From DASZBR01 sp035943935 (GTDB lineage: Bacteria > Pseudomonadota > Gammaproteobacteria > DASZBR01), in contig DASZBR010000019.1 in NCBI GenBank assembly GCA_035943935.1, positions 140,168-204,167 of the forward strand: 64,000 nt of DNA, in the 5' to 3' direction. Position numbers and translations under genes: made by a program. Below the pieces are notes generated by a model. The model saw nothing but the letters and a program-made list of their open reading frames with translations, was not told the DNA's origin and made no database searches. Positions 51,762 to 60,716 of this stretch are shown in pieces. Numbering within the stretch: the first letter of the stretch is position 1; each line of letters begins with the position of its first letter.

Positions 51762-52953
51762 CGCCCCCTGTGTTTTACCCGAAAAACGCGTTCAATTAAT
51801 ACTCTGGACGCTATTAATGCTAAGCCCCATTATCGGCATGGCCGTAGATTTAATTGCGCCCTCTTTACCCGGAATCGTCACGGCATTACATGCACCGGCC
51901 AGTATCGTCAAAGATATCGTCTCGATTTATATTTTAGGCTACGCACTGGGTAATTTTCTCACAGGGTTTTTAACCGACGCCTGGGGTCGACAAAAACTTT
52001 TACGTGCAGCACTGCTACTTTTTATTGTCATCAGTCTTATGCCCGTATTTTTTCCCCGCATGGATGTTTTATTATTCGTTCGATTTATGCAAGGCATTGC
52101 ATTGGGATCCGCTGCGGTATTAGTCAGAACGACTTTCTCCGATATTTTTCCGCCCGAAAAATTAGTGCATTTGGGCACCCTTATGGGAACAATGTTTGGA
52201 TTAGGTCCCGTCATTGGTCCTGTGATCGGTGGTTATTTACAATATTATATTGGATGGAAAGCGGGGTTTTGCTTTTTTTCGCTGGTGACCCTCGTGATGC
52301 TCATCGCGATATTTTTCATCGTTCCTGAAACCCATTTCAATCGACATCCTCTTCATTTTCAAACCATCAAGAAAAATTTACATGAAGTGTTAACACACCG
52401 CACGTTTATGGGCATTGTGATTTTAATGGGGTTAGCGTATTCGCTCATTATTAGCTTTAATACATCAGCGCCCTTTTTGATTCAAACCGAAATGGGTTAT
52501 TCACCGGTATTTTTCGGGCATTTAGCCTTAGGTTTAGGATTAGTCTTTCTTGCCTCAACGTTTGCATGCCGACATTTTCTTAAAACGCATAGCGTCGAAA
52601 AATTATATTTTATTGCCGTCAATCTATTTTTTAGCGTTGCAGTGATAGGTGTCATAGCGAGTTATTTTTTAACGCAGAGCATTGCGTTAGTCGCCATCAT
52701 CAGCGCACTAATGTATTTCGCGTGTGGATTTGTATTCCCCATGTCGATGGGTAAAGGATTAGCGTCATTTCGTCACGTCGCAGGAACGGCAACCGCCATG
52801 ATGTTTTTCATCAACATGTTAATCACGAGTCTCATGGGATTTCTCGTGAGCTTCATTCCCATTCACAGCACTATTCCGTTGATGTGGATTTACGCAGGAT
52901 TACTTTCGATGGCGACGGTGGCGTACTGGAGCATGATCAGAAAATGCGGATAA
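51751..52953 (+). CDS. MFS drug-efflux transporter (Bcr/CflA type)
   Basis: 400 residues with twelve membrane helices. DLIAPSLPGIVTALHAP near the start, LTDAWGRQKLL loop, and GPVIGPVIGGYLQYYIGWKAGF motif C belong to the Bcr/CflA multidrug subfamily. Coupled to the MarR gene upstream. Its end overlaps the convergent nuclease gene by 54 bases. Confidence 0.87.
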   Translation: MINNAPCVLPEKRVQLILWTLLMLSPIIGMAVDLIAPSLPGIVTALHAPASIVKDIVSIYILGYALGNFLTGFLTDAWGRQKLLRAALLLFIVISLMPVFFPRMDVLLFVRFMQGIALGSAAVLVRTTFSDIFPPEKLVHLGTLMGTMFGLGPVIGPVIGGYLQYYIGWKAGFCFFSLVTLVMLIAIFFIVPETHFNRHPLHFQTIKKNLHEVLTHRTFMGIVILMGLAYSLIISFNTSAPFLIQTEMGYSPVFFGHLALGLGLVFLASTFACRHFLKTHSVEKLYFIAVNLFFSVAVIGVIASYFLTQSIALVAIISALMYFACGFVFPMSMGKGLASFRHVAGTATAMMFFINMLITSLMGFLVSFIPIHSTIPLMWIYAGLLSMATVAYWSMIRKCG

Positions 52954-53448
52954 TTCATCTGACGACGCGAGTCTATAATTAAAATTACGCGTGTATTTCG
53001 CAGCCAAATTAGTGTCCGTAATAATCAACATATTTTCTGCATTATGATATTGAGCGTTTTTACTGAAATTAAAACTGCCTGTAATAATTTTTGTATTATC
53101 CGCAATCATCACTTTATTGTGCGCAATATTGGGTTTGTAATCGATCCAAACGGGCACGCCTTCATGTTCAAAAAAAACAGCAGGGGAATATTTTTTTGAA
53201 CTGTATTGGGATTTGTCTAATATCAACTTAACATCAACGCCTCTTTGTTTTGCTGATACCACCGCTCGCGCAATCGGCGCAGACGTAAACTGGTACGCTT
53301 GGATCAGTAAAGTCTGTTGAGTATTATCGATAACATTAACGATTTGTTGCGTACAATTTTGTCCTGGCGTAAAACACACTGAAACATCAGCCGCAAACAA
53401 AGGTTTACTCAACAGCATCATGCTGATCAACACAAAAAACCGCTTCAT
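52900..53448 (-). CDS. Secreted phospholipase D-like nuclease (Nuc family)
   Basis: 182 residues. Signal peptide ending KPLFAAD (about residue 19-20). One HKD motif: AHNKVMIADNTKIITGSFNFS with His, Lys and Asp. Single-HKD enzymes such as Nuc act as dimers on nucleic acid or phosphodiesters. The last 20 residues are His/Arg-rich (HAPVRHRRHRK) and are encoded across the end of the MFS gene on the other strand. Confidence 0.88.
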   Translation of the reverse strand: MKRFFVLISMMLLSKPLFAADVSVCFTPGQNCTQQIVNVIDNTQQTLLIQAYQFTSAPIARAVVSAKQRGVDVKLILDKSQYSSKKYSPAVFFEHEGVPVWIDYKPNIAHNKVMIADNTKIITGSFNFSKNAQYHNAENMLIITDTNLAAKYTRNFNYRLASSDELSAFSDHAPVRHRRHRK

Positions 53449-53553
53449 CCTAAAATCTCCAGTTTAACTACTTTCCGAGGGACTTTATGATTGTGTCGAC
53501 AGAGGGCTTGATTTAGACTGTGTCCATCATCTAACAGACAGCCGAGAAGAGCA

Positions 53554-54567
53554 ATGACAAAGTCCATAACTATTCTGAAGAAACGTGTAGCACCCCCTCT
53601 TGATTCTGACCCCATTTTGAAATTATTTAACCTATCGCTTTCTGAACCACTGACCGTAGAAGTCGATTTTTTTGCTGAAAAAATTTACACCCATTTTCAC
53701 CACTCACTACAAACATGGTTAACTAAAATGGGCGTTACTGCAGAACAAGCCACTACAGATGTGATTGAGAATAAATATATTTTAATCAAAGAAGTATTAC
53801 TTCGCGTGATGGCACGTGCATTATCCTGTAAAGAACCCCCTCTTTTTATTCCTGATTTTTCAACTCTAGGTGTGGATTGCACACTGCTTGAAAATATTTT
53901 TTATGCACCCACCCTGCTTGCAGCCAACAAAAAAACCGTTAAATCCTGTCAAGATTTTATAGCGCAAGCGCACTATTTAATTAAATGCCAACTGCGTGGC
54001 ATTATAGATAAAGAACTCCCTGAGGCAGGATTTCATCCCGATGCCGTGCAATATTGGTTCTCTGAAAAAAATTTCAAGCATTATAAGCACGAAGAAATTA
54101 CACACAGAATACAATTATTTGAGGGACTCAAAAGAATAGATGCTGTGCTCATACGACTTGATGAAGCTATCGACACACTCAAATGGTTGCCTGCACTCAC
54201 AGGTATTTTAAACTTTGATGGATTAATTAAAATAATAAGCGGGTTACGTGATGACTGTCATAAAGTATTTTTGAGTGAACAATTTCCAACACTTCTTACA
54301 GAAAAAGAATTACACACCACAAAATCGCTTATCATACCTGAAATTCAAGAACCCAAAACACTGACAAAACCCCATTACGGTAATTTATTATCAGAACTGT
54401 TTGAATTGATTCCAGCCCCTTTTCAAGAATTGAGTACCTGCCAACAAAAATTTAGTATTGCCATTTTTGACGCAGACGATTTTGCCTTAGTTCAACCCAA
54501 AACTCCCATGCATAAAAGCACTTCTGCGCCGAAGAATTTAGGCAGCCGAGGTAGTTTTTTTAATTAA
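53554..54567 (+). CDS. Unknown 337-residue protein, predicted helical
   Basis: No signal peptide and no membrane helix; no family recognised. Helical throughout to about residue 245, then a Pro/Thr-rich stretch and a short basic tail with Ser (HKSTSAPKNLGSRGSFFN). Many candidate effectors here have similar tails. No PmrA-like box upstream. Converges with the gene at 54564, overlapping by 4 bases. Confidence 0.6.
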   Translation: MTKSITILKKRVAPPLDSDPILKLFNLSLSEPLTVEVDFFAEKIYTHFHHSLQTWLTKMGVTAEQATTDVIENKYILIKEVLLRVMARALSCKEPPLFIPDFSTLGVDCTLLENIFYAPTLLAANKKTVKSCQDFIAQAHYLIKCQLRGIIDKELPEAGFHPDAVQYWFSEKNFKHYKHEEITHRIQLFEGLKRIDAVLIRLDEAIDTLKWLPALTGILNFDGLIKIISGLRDDCHKVFLSEQFPTLLTEKELHTTKSLIIPEIQEPKTLTKPHYGNLLSELFELIPAPFQELSTCQQKFSIAIFDADDFALVQPKTPMHKSTSAPKNLGSRGSFFN

Positions 54568-54935
54568 GCCGTTTTATCAAACACTTCTTTGGCAATCAGC
54601 ATGGCATTTGATGCGGCGGGAAATCCTGCATAAATGGCGAGATGTTCAATCAACGCAATGATTTCGTCTTTGCTAGCACCCGCAACTAAAGCAGATTCGA
54701 TATGCGCTTTTAATCCACCCGGCAAACTTTGAGGAATAAGGCTTGCGATCGTCAGCATTTCACGCGTTTTGAGATCCAGTATCTTATTTTGTAGTACATC
54801 ACCGAATGCCCATTCCGCTGTCATTCTCAACATATTCGGTGAGATGCTTCCGAAAGCTTCAACGATACCACCACCGGAGTGTCCGCCGTGGAGTTGTTCA
54901 ATTAATTTCAAGCCTGTTTCGTATTTTGTATTCAT
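54564..54935 (-). CDS. Carboxymuconolactone decarboxylase-family protein
   Basis: 123 residues; AEWAFGDVLQNKILDLKTREMLTIASLIPQSLPGGLKAHIESALVAGASKDEI is the CMD core. The redox CxxC seen in AhpD is absent, so it is of the decarboxylase-like type and not a peroxidase partner. ATG 54935 has AGGAG before it. Confidence 0.85.
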   Translation of the reverse strand: MNTKYETGLKLIEQLHGGHSGGGIVEAFGSISPNMLRMTAEWAFGDVLQNKILDLKTREMLTIASLIPQSLPGGLKAHIESALVAGASKDEIIALIEHLAIYAGFPAASNAMLIAKEVFDKTA

Positions 54936-55030
54936 GTTAGTTCTCCTGTGTAAGTAAGGGAGAATCATAGAGGTGAATGGATAGTGGGGAAATCCGTGAA
55001 AATCACCGAGGGGATATAATCAGTAACTCC

Positions 55031-55116
55031 GTAGCCCGGATGGAGCGTTAGCGGAATCCGGGAAAGTAATAGATTTTTTATGACCCCGGATTCCGCTAAC
55101 GCTCCATCCGGGCTAC
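55031..55116. repeat. Type C REP-like element with perfect 32-bp arms
   Basis: Arms 55031-55062 (GTAGCCCGGATGGAGCGTTA...) and 55085-55116 are exact reverse complements; a 22-base A/T-rich loop lies between. It resembles the GTAGCCCGGAT REP elements of other proteobacteria. Located between the ends/starts of two minus-strand genes. Confidence 0.85.
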
Positions 55117-55138
55117 TATAATTTTAGATGTGTTTACA

Positions 55139-55705
55139 CTAACCAGTTAATACAGAACGCTTCAACTCTTCTCGATACACCCGCCACTCTGGCATAAATT
55201 GATCCATAAATAATTTAAACCGCCGGTTATGACTTCGCTCTAATAAATGCACTAATTCATGAACAATAATATATTCTAAACAATTAAGTGATTTCTTAGC
55301 TAGCTCGAGATTAATCCAAATCCGACGCGCACGCGTATTGCACGTCCCCCATCGCGTTTTCATTTTTTTAATTTTATATTCTGATAATTCAACGCCAATA
55401 ATAGTAGTCCATTTATGAATTAATTCCGGCAGTACTTTCTGAAGTTGGTGTCGATGCGCTTTATCTATAACGCGCTGTTGTTCAGGAGGAATAATTTCGC
55501 GGGGAGTAATGGGCATATATTTCGCTAAATGCTTTTTAATCCACGGCATTCTAGAAACGAGAAAAGCCTGAATAAAATCCTCTTTCATTCGCATGGGAGC
55601 TGACACACGAACATTGCCGAGAGATGGATTTATCGCCACGCGTAAGTATTTCACCTTTTTACGCGTGAGCTCGATGACAACATCGTCGATGGTAATGTGA
55701 GGCAT
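55139..55705 (-). CDS. YgjP-type zinc metallopeptidase (SprT/DUF45-like)
   Basis: 188 residues. Zinc site HELVHLLERSHNRRF with a third ligand His; preceded by MKTRWGTCNTRARRIWINLELAK, the family core. Domain is common in restriction-linked and stand-alone peptidases. ATG 55705 chosen from AAGG upstream. Confidence 0.88.
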   Translation of the reverse strand: MPHITIDDVVIELTRKKVKYLRVAINPSLGNVRVSAPMRMKEDFIQAFLVSRMPWIKKHLAKYMPITPREIIPPEQQRVIDKAHRHQLQKVLPELIHKWTTIIGVELSEYKIKKMKTRWGTCNTRARRIWINLELAKKSLNCLEYIIVHELVHLLERSHNRRFKLFMDQFMPEWRVYREELKRSVLTG

Positions 55706-55770
55706 TTCAGTTAACCTTTTAACAAGCAACAAGTGCAGCCTGATGAACGAGATGTTACCATATTACTATT

Positions 55771-56505
55771 ATGAAATTTAGCGACTACCAACATGCCCTC
55801 AAAACGGCACAATCGATTGAAAAACTCAATCAAACGCTGCGTTTTTTCCTCGAGAGCTTTTCGATCAAAACCTTTTCTTTTACGTACTTTGCGTATTATC
55901 AAAATTCCAATCACCGACTGCACTATGAATTTTGTACAGACAATCTAAAACCCTGGCATCAGCATTATCTTGAAGAACGTTATCAAGATATTGATTCCAC
56001 CATGGATGAAACAAGCAAAACAACGCTTCCAACGGCGTGGGATTTACAAGAACAATTAAAACACGCGCGTTCTGAACGTGAACGAAAAATGCGTTTAGAT
56101 TCCATCGCATTTGGCGCAGAACAAGGATTAAGCATTCCGCTGTATGGACCGGGAAAAGATCTCGCGATATTAACGTTAATCCAAATGCGCGGTGAACAGT
56201 GTGCAGAACAATGGCAGAAAAATGAATCCGTTCTTTTTGCCGCTGCGCACTACTATCAAGGGTACTTACAAAAACAATTATTAATTTCGCAACTTAACGA
56301 CAAAGACTCGCCCTTGAAAAAACGCGAACTACAGTGCTTACAATTAATTGCAAAACACTATTCTGTTTCACAAATTGCTAAAGCATTACATATTACCGAA
56401 CGAACAGTAAATTTTCATATTCAATTACTCAATAAAAAATTGGGCGCGAAGAATAAATATGAGTCGTTGATGAAGGCGATGGAGGAAGGGTTGATTACGC
56501 CTTAA
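55771..56505 (+). CDS. LuxR-family regulator with autoinducer-binding-like domain
   Basis: 244 residues. N-terminal domain (about 20-165) has the LuxR ligand-binding outline: Trp and Tyr in PWHQHYLEERYQDIDS, the Trp in PTAWD and Gly in AEQGLSIPLYG; the usual Pro after the Asp is Ser. The C-terminal helix-turn-helix is LKKRELQCLQLIAKHYSVSQIAKALHITERTVNFHIQLLNKKLG. No luxI-like gene is beside it, so it is a solo regulator. Confidence 0.88.
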   Translation: MKFSDYQHALKTAQSIEKLNQTLRFFLESFSIKTFSFTYFAYYQNSNHRLHYEFCTDNLKPWHQHYLEERYQDIDSTMDETSKTTLPTAWDLQEQLKHARSERERKMRLDSIAFGAEQGLSIPLYGPGKDLAILTLIQMRGEQCAEQWQKNESVLFAAAHYYQGYLQKQLLISQLNDKDSPLKKRELQCLQLIAKHYSVSQIAKALHITERTVNFHIQLLNKKLGAKNKYESLMKAMEEGLITP

Positions 56506-56507
56506 CG

Positions 56508-56924
56508 TTATGGTGCAGATAGATGAATATCACAAAAATCACGGGACTTCATCACATGTACACCTTGATAACCTGATATGACTAACAAATCCGCGTCACC
56601 ACTGATAATTTTTTTCACGTTAGCAGAAAGTGCGCAGGCAATAAACATATCATCATTAGGATCTCGACAAACTGATGCAGGTAGTGGCGTAACATTGCAT
56701 AGGTTCGAGCGTATAATTAAAGACTCTATAACTTCGTCTATACCAACGCCAATCTCATGATATTTCTTTGAAAGAATATTACCGACACGAATGTATTCAT
56801 CAAGAATATCTGTCGATAAAACCAAGTTTAATTTTTTCTCCCACCAAGCTTTTAATATTTTCGCAGGAGGCCCAGACCAAAACATACCAGACATGAATAC
56901 ATTCGTATCAACGATCACTCTCAT
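56508..56924 (-). CDS. PIN-domain toxin (VapC-like, COG1569 type)
   Basis: 138 residues. Acidic residues in VIVDTNVFMSG, the ILDEYIR segment, CRDPNDDMFIACAL, and SGDADLL form the PIN nuclease site. ATG 56924 lies 17 bases inside the antitoxin gene end. Expected to cleave RNA when freed from the partner. Confidence 0.9.
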   Translation of the reverse strand: MRVIVDTNVFMSGMFWSGPPAKILKAWWEKKLNLVLSTDILDEYIRVGNILSKKYHEIGVGIDEVIESLIIRSNLCNVTPLPASVCRDPNDDMFIACALSANVKKIISGDADLLVISGYQGVHVMKSRDFCDIHLSAP

Positions 56925-57183
56925 TCTTTTTTCTAGATCCCTTGATGGCATCAGCAAGCACTTTTTTAGACAATCCTGCTTTTTTTGCCTGCTTTCTTAT
57001 TTTTGATATTAAACCAGAAAATTGTTTCACTGAAGGCTGAGAAAGTCGCTTTAATATAACAACATCATTTTCAGCAACCGCAATAAACTGATCACCTGTG
57101 TGCAATCCCATACTCTGACGAATTTCTTCAGGTATGACAATCTGCCCTTTTGAAGACATTCTAGTTGTTGTAAGTGAACTCAT
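56908..57183 (-). CDS. AbrB-type antitoxin
   Basis: 91 residues. SpoVT/AbrB domain MSSKGQIVIPEEIRQSMGLHTGDQFIAVAENDVVILKR, then a basic C-terminal tail (KIRKQAKKAG) for toxin contact. ATG 57183 has GGGAG eight bases before. Probably autoregulated through the inverted repeat at 57197-57218. Confidence 0.9.
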   Translation of the reverse strand: MSSLTTTRMSSKGQIVIPEEIRQSMGLHTGDQFIAVAENDVVILKRLSQPSVKQFSGLISKIRKQAKKAGLSKKVLADAIKGSRKKNESDR

Positions 57184-57196
57184 ACTGTTTTCTCCC

Positions 57197-57218
57197 ATAG
57201 TCTTACCAGTAAGACTAT
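57197..57218. promoter_or_regulatory. Perfect inverted repeat, operator of the AbrB/PIN module
   Basis: ATAGTCTTAC-CA-GTAAGACTAT, 10-bp arms. It covers the start region just upstream of the antitoxin ribosome site. Confidence 0.75.
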
Positions 57219-57256
57219 AAAGAAAAAGGGGGACTTATTCAAGGGCTGGAGCAGTT

Positions 57257-57604
57257 TCATCTCAACGGCACCACAAGATATCGCCTCACACCCTCACCTA
57301 TCCCGCGCGTCACATGACCTTGACCTGTAATATCTTCCGCTAAAATAATATCGCCCTCATTAAAAAGGCGCTTACTGCCATCACCAATTTCAATTTCGAC
57401 AGAACCTTTCAACATAACCACATATTGCGCACACGGCGGATTGTGCCACGAAATTTCATTCGGTCCTTCGATTTCACCGAATACAATATTTTGTGACTCC
57501 GTAGGCACCGTAATTTTTCCAAACACGCTCGGATTCAATTCTAATTGAATATCATGAAAATGTGATTGCTGATCCTCGCCCGTATATAACCGTGTTACTT
57601 TCAT
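57257..57604 (-). CDS. Cupin-fold protein
   Basis: 115 residues; NEISWHNPPCAQYVVMLKGSVEIEIGDGSKRLFNEGDIILAEDITGQGHVTRG is a cupin core with two possible metal His. Substrate unknown. ATG 57604 after GGGAG. It follows the SDR gene and is probably co-transcribed. Confidence 0.85.
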   Translation of the reverse strand: MKVTRLYTGEDQQSHFHDIQLELNPSVFGKITVPTESQNIVFGEIEGPNEISWHNPPCAQYVVMLKGSVEIEIGDGSKRLFNEGDIILAEDITGQGHVTRGIGEGVRRYLVVPLR

Positions 57605-57631
57605 ACGCACTCCCTTATAAAGTTTTTCGCT

Positions 57632-58240
57632 CTACCATACGTTATAGACTTGTCCGGTTTGCGCACCTTCAACACTTTTACTGTACGCCAATGCCACACG
57701 ACTCGCCGGCGCAGGTTCAAATCCGTAGAAAAAATCAGCATATTTATCCATCGATTCTGTTAATACCGTTGGACTCACAACATTAATGCGAATATTTCGC
57801 TGCAATTCAATCGCTGCACCTATTACAAAACCATTCAGCGCACTGTTCACCATCGAACCCGATGTGCCTAAACGAACTGGTTCATGACTGAGAATTCCAC
57901 TGGTTAACGTAAACGAACCGTTATCATTAATATATTTCTGACCAATTAAAACAAGATTCACTTGTCCCATTAATTTACTTTTCAAACCCACTTCATACTC
58001 TTTTTCGGTGAATTCTGAAATCGGCGCAAAATGCAGATTTCCCGTGGTCGAAATCACCGCATCAAATTTTCCGGTTTTTTCCACAGCCTGATACATTTTT
58101 TCAATAGACTTCACATCATGTATATCCGCGCGAAGTTCACCGCTGTTATGTCCGACTGTTACAACAGTATGTCGTTTCGCTAATTCTTTGACGACGGCTT
58201 TGCCGATGGTTCCTGTACCACCTACGACGATAATTTTCAT
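57632..58240 (-). CDS. Short-chain dehydrogenase/reductase, Tyr-less
   Basis: 202 residues. The N-terminal GGTGTIGKAV binds NAD(P). At the place of the catalytic YxxxK there is MVNSALNGF, without Tyr and Lys; this subgroup is known among small SDRs and its catalytic role is unclear. TGQVYNVW ends it. Confidence 0.87.
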   Translation of the reverse strand: MKIIVVGGTGTIGKAVVKELAKRHTVVTVGHNSGELRADIHDVKSIEKMYQAVEKTGKFDAVISTTGNLHFAPISEFTEKEYEVGLKSKLMGQVNLVLIGQKYINDNGSFTLTSGILSHEPVRLGTSGSMVNSALNGFVIGAAIELQRNIRINVVSPTVLTESMDKYADFFYGFEPAPASRVALAYSKSVEGAQTGQVYNVW

Positions 58241-58355
58241 AGCCTATTCTCCTCTATTGTGAGTAATCGCCATTATAACCTCTTGGCAAGAATCCCGTCA
58301 TTTTGTTAGCATGCTGCCGCTGTCATCGTCCAAAACCAACAGGAGAAATATATCA

Positions 58356-58691
58356 ATGAAAGAACTATCAAAATTTCCAAGGAAATTTTATTCAACCACT
58401 GCGCTTGCAACAAGAACATTATCTGGCTTATTCGCTCAACTGGAAAATATACCGCAAGAATCCATTAGAGCACGTCTCGACGTCGCAAAGAATTATCGAG
58501 AATTCACTCCAACTTTCGCAGAGATTACCCATCTGCAATCATTACTGAGCCATACACCTTCTTCTACGTTGGACAGCGCAACACAGACAGCCCTCGTAGA
58601 TTTTAGAATGGAGCTGAGTGACCGTCTACGCATACTCAGAGATCAGTCGGATAACGAGGCGGGAAAAAGAGCAACATTCAGCAAACATTGA
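58356..58691 (+). CDS. Small helical protein, unknown
   Basis: 111 residues from ATG 58356 (CAGGAGAA upstream). Starts with a basic segment MKELSKFPRKFYSTTALATR; the remainder is helical and polar. No family recognised. A type B palindrome follows at 58720-58746. Confidence 0.6.
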   Translation: MKELSKFPRKFYSTTALATRTLSGLFAQLENIPQESIRARLDVAKNYREFTPTFAEITHLQSLLSHTPSSTLDSATQTALVDFRMELSDRLRILRDQSDNEAGKRATFSKH

Positions 58692-58719
58692 TTTATAAAG
58701 TAATAGTAGCCCGGTATCG

Positions 58720-58746
58720 TAGGGGCGGGATAGTAGCCCGCCCTAG
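58720..58746. repeat. Type B palindrome variant
   Basis: GTAGGGGCGGGATAGTAGCC then CGCCCTAG; arms AGGGGCGGG / CCCGCCCT with a short centre. May terminate 58356-58691. Confidence 0.6.
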
Positions 58747-58844
58747 AGCCCTACTCCTCTTATATATATATTGACTCTATAGTTGCTATATCCCCCATAC
58801 TGCTAGCAACAGGCAATCCTGCCTAATGAAGAGGTTAGTTATAA

Positions 58845-59369
58845 ATGTCATCTGTTCCAACATGGGTATATATATTGTTTTTTGCTTTGGTTTATATGGG
58901 ATATCAGCGCTGTTTTACATCGGTCGTGAAAATAAAAAGACTGATTATTTTACCCGTTGCTTTAGCCTGGTTATCGTTACACGGTTTATGGACATCACTG
59001 GACTTAACCTATCACTCGCTCTGGAGTTATGCATTAGGATTAATCATAGGTCTTTATATAGGATTTATGCAGCTCAGGGACGTTCAAGTACGCGCGGACA
59101 AAAGCCAACAATTGATCGAGATTCCCGGCGATTGGAGATATCTTATTTTTGTTCTCGTTTTTTTCGCGGTCGAATTTATCATTAATTTTGCTATCGCCAC
59201 CACATCGTCTATAGCGCACAGTGGATTTTTAATTGCCCTAATTTTATTTATATCCAGTATTTTGGTAGGAATAGCCTGTGGACGAAGTGGATGTTACCTT
59301 CTTAAGTACTGGGAGTCAGCACATGCTGATTTACCTGTTTACACTAAGCATTCTTCACGAGCTTCTTAA
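58845..59369 (+). CDS. Multi-helix membrane protein, DUF6622-like
   Basis: 174 residues, five hydrophobic helices (about 5-20, 30-50, 58-76, 95-115, 122-145). FFALVYMGYQ near the start is typical of this small family of membrane proteins; function unknown. Ends overlapping the convergent hydrolase gene by 26 bases. Confidence 0.7.
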   Translation: MSSVPTWVYILFFALVYMGYQRCFTSVVKIKRLIILPVALAWLSLHGLWTSLDLTYHSLWSYALGLIIGLYIGFMQLRDVQVRADKSQQLIEIPGDWRYLIFVLVFFAVEFIINFAIATTSSIAHSGFLIALILFISSILVGIACGRSGCYLLKYWESAHADLPVYTKHSSRAS

Positions 59370-60060
59370 GCTGTTCACATACCACCGCGGGCTGATCCAT
59401 TTGTATAAAATGCCCGCTGTTGACTGACATGATTTTGCTGAGCGGATTGTGGTTCAGCCATTGTTTTTGTTGGGTAAACCAATCACCTGTAATGGGCGCA
59501 TGCTTTTCCATCTCACTGGAAGAAAGAATAATGACAGGAATTTGATCGCTTAATGCCGGCATATAATACACTTCTGTTTTTGTTTCTTGAAAAGCCTTGA
59601 GTTGATAATAAAGTTCTGCAGACATTTTATCTTTAGGCAGATCATTCTTTTTAAGAAAAGCATTACTCCATTCATATGAAGCAGGAACAGGATCGATCAG
59701 CAAAACACCCGTGATTAACTGCGGATATTTTCGCGCAAAATACATGGAATAAAACGCACCATAGGAATGTGCGACTAAAATAAACGGTGGGCTAATCCGA
59801 TGTACTTTTAACTGCGATATCAAATACTGATTGACGTCTTGCGGCGTAAATGGCTGAGTTGGAACCGCGCGATTATAAAAGAAAAGGCGCCCTGTTTTTT
59901 TAGCACAATCTAAAAACGGTTTATTCTTCGTCCATTCCGACAGCGTCACACCACTGCCATTTTCAAAGAGAATGGTTCCAGTGAAGGGAGTGGTGGGTAC
60001 TGCAAAGGCAGGAAAACATACGGCAAACAATAAAGCGGTTATCAATAATTTAATTTTCAG
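59344..60060 (-). CDS. Exported alpha/beta hydrolase, probable CTG start
   Basis: About 238 residues. Catalytic triad: Ser in AHSYGAF, Asp in LLIDPVPA, His in NSGHFI. Signal peptide ends PAFA. A strong AGGAGG lies six bases before a CTG at 60060, giving MKIKLLITALLFAVCFPAFA, a proper signal peptide with a basic start; the TTG at 60045 would be 21 bases from that site and leave the signal peptide without Lys. Substrate unknown. Confidence 0.85.
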   Translation of the reverse strand: MKIKLLITALLFAVCFPAFAVPTTPFTGTILFENGSGVTLSEWTKNKPFLDCAKKTGRLFFYNRAVPTQPFTPQDVNQYLISQLKVHRISPPFILVAHSYGAFYSMYFARKYPQLITGVLLIDPVPASYEWSNAFLKKNDLPKDKMSAELYYQLKAFQETKTEVYYMPALSDQIPVIILSSSEMEKHAPITGDWFTQQKQWLNHNPLSKIMSVNSGHFIQMDQPAVVCEQLKKLVKNA

Positions 60061-60217
60061 GGTAAACCTCCTTGACCATAGACTCGACTATTATAGCCTA
60101 CTGACAGGAGATCATGATGACCATTACACACAGCTTTGTTGAAAAGGGGCGAAGAACCATTTTTATTGCGAAATAGCTGCACCGCCCCGCTCTCTTATTC
60201 CCTCAGAAATAGTTACA

Positions 60218-60427
60218 CTATCCGTTGGGTTGACTATCACGCTTCTTGTCATCATAACGCTTATCTTGATCTTGATCGTTATCTCTTCTTTCGTTCTGAC
60301 GTGCTCGATCATTATCACGTGGATTTTGATCATCACGACGAGGTTCTTTTTCACGACCTGTTAAATCTTCACGATTGTTCAGATCTTCACGTTTAGCAGG
60401 ATTTTGACGTTCAGTTGAAGTTTTCAT
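60218..60427 (-). CDS. Small, very hydrophilic Asp/Arg/Asn-rich protein
   Basis: 69 residues made almost wholly of D, R, N, E, K, Q (REDLNNREDLTGREKEP; NDQDQDKRYDD). Surely disordered. GGAGAG six bases before the ATG supports expression. Location next to hemerythrin and small membrane genes suggests a stress-linked set. Confidence 0.6.
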   Translation of the reverse strand: MKTSTERQNPAKREDLNNREDLTGREKEPRRDDQNPRDNDRARQNERRDNDQDQDKRYDDKKRDSQPNG

Positions 60428-60491
60428 AATGTGCTCTCCTCAGTAAGTGTTAACCATTTAAAATAAACGACTACAATTATTACAAAAATTT

Positions 60492-60674
60492 TTACTGCGA
60501 TTTGGGTCCCAGTAAAAACCATATAATAAAACCTGCGATAGGAAGAATCAGTATCAGCAATACCCAGAACACTTTATTCGCAACGACATGCGTACTATTA
60601 ATTACACTAATAATAGCCCACAGATCTAACAATAAAATAATTAAACCCCATAAACTATAAACATGTGCTGACAT
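60492..60674 (-). CDS. PLDc_N-type small membrane protein (copy 1)
   Basis: 60 residues with two helices: SLWGLIILLLDLWAIISVI and VFWVLLILILPIAGFIIWFLLGP, the N-terminal domain of cardiolipin synthases standing alone. ATG 60674 after AAGGAGCG. Paralogue of the gene at 61376. Confidence 0.8.
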   Translation of the reverse strand: MSAHVYSLWGLIILLLDLWAIISVINSTHVVANKVFWVLLILILPIAGFIIWFLLGPKSQ

Positions 60675-60716
60675 AATTCGCTCCTTATTCCCTATCATAA
60701 AGTAGGACAACGATTC

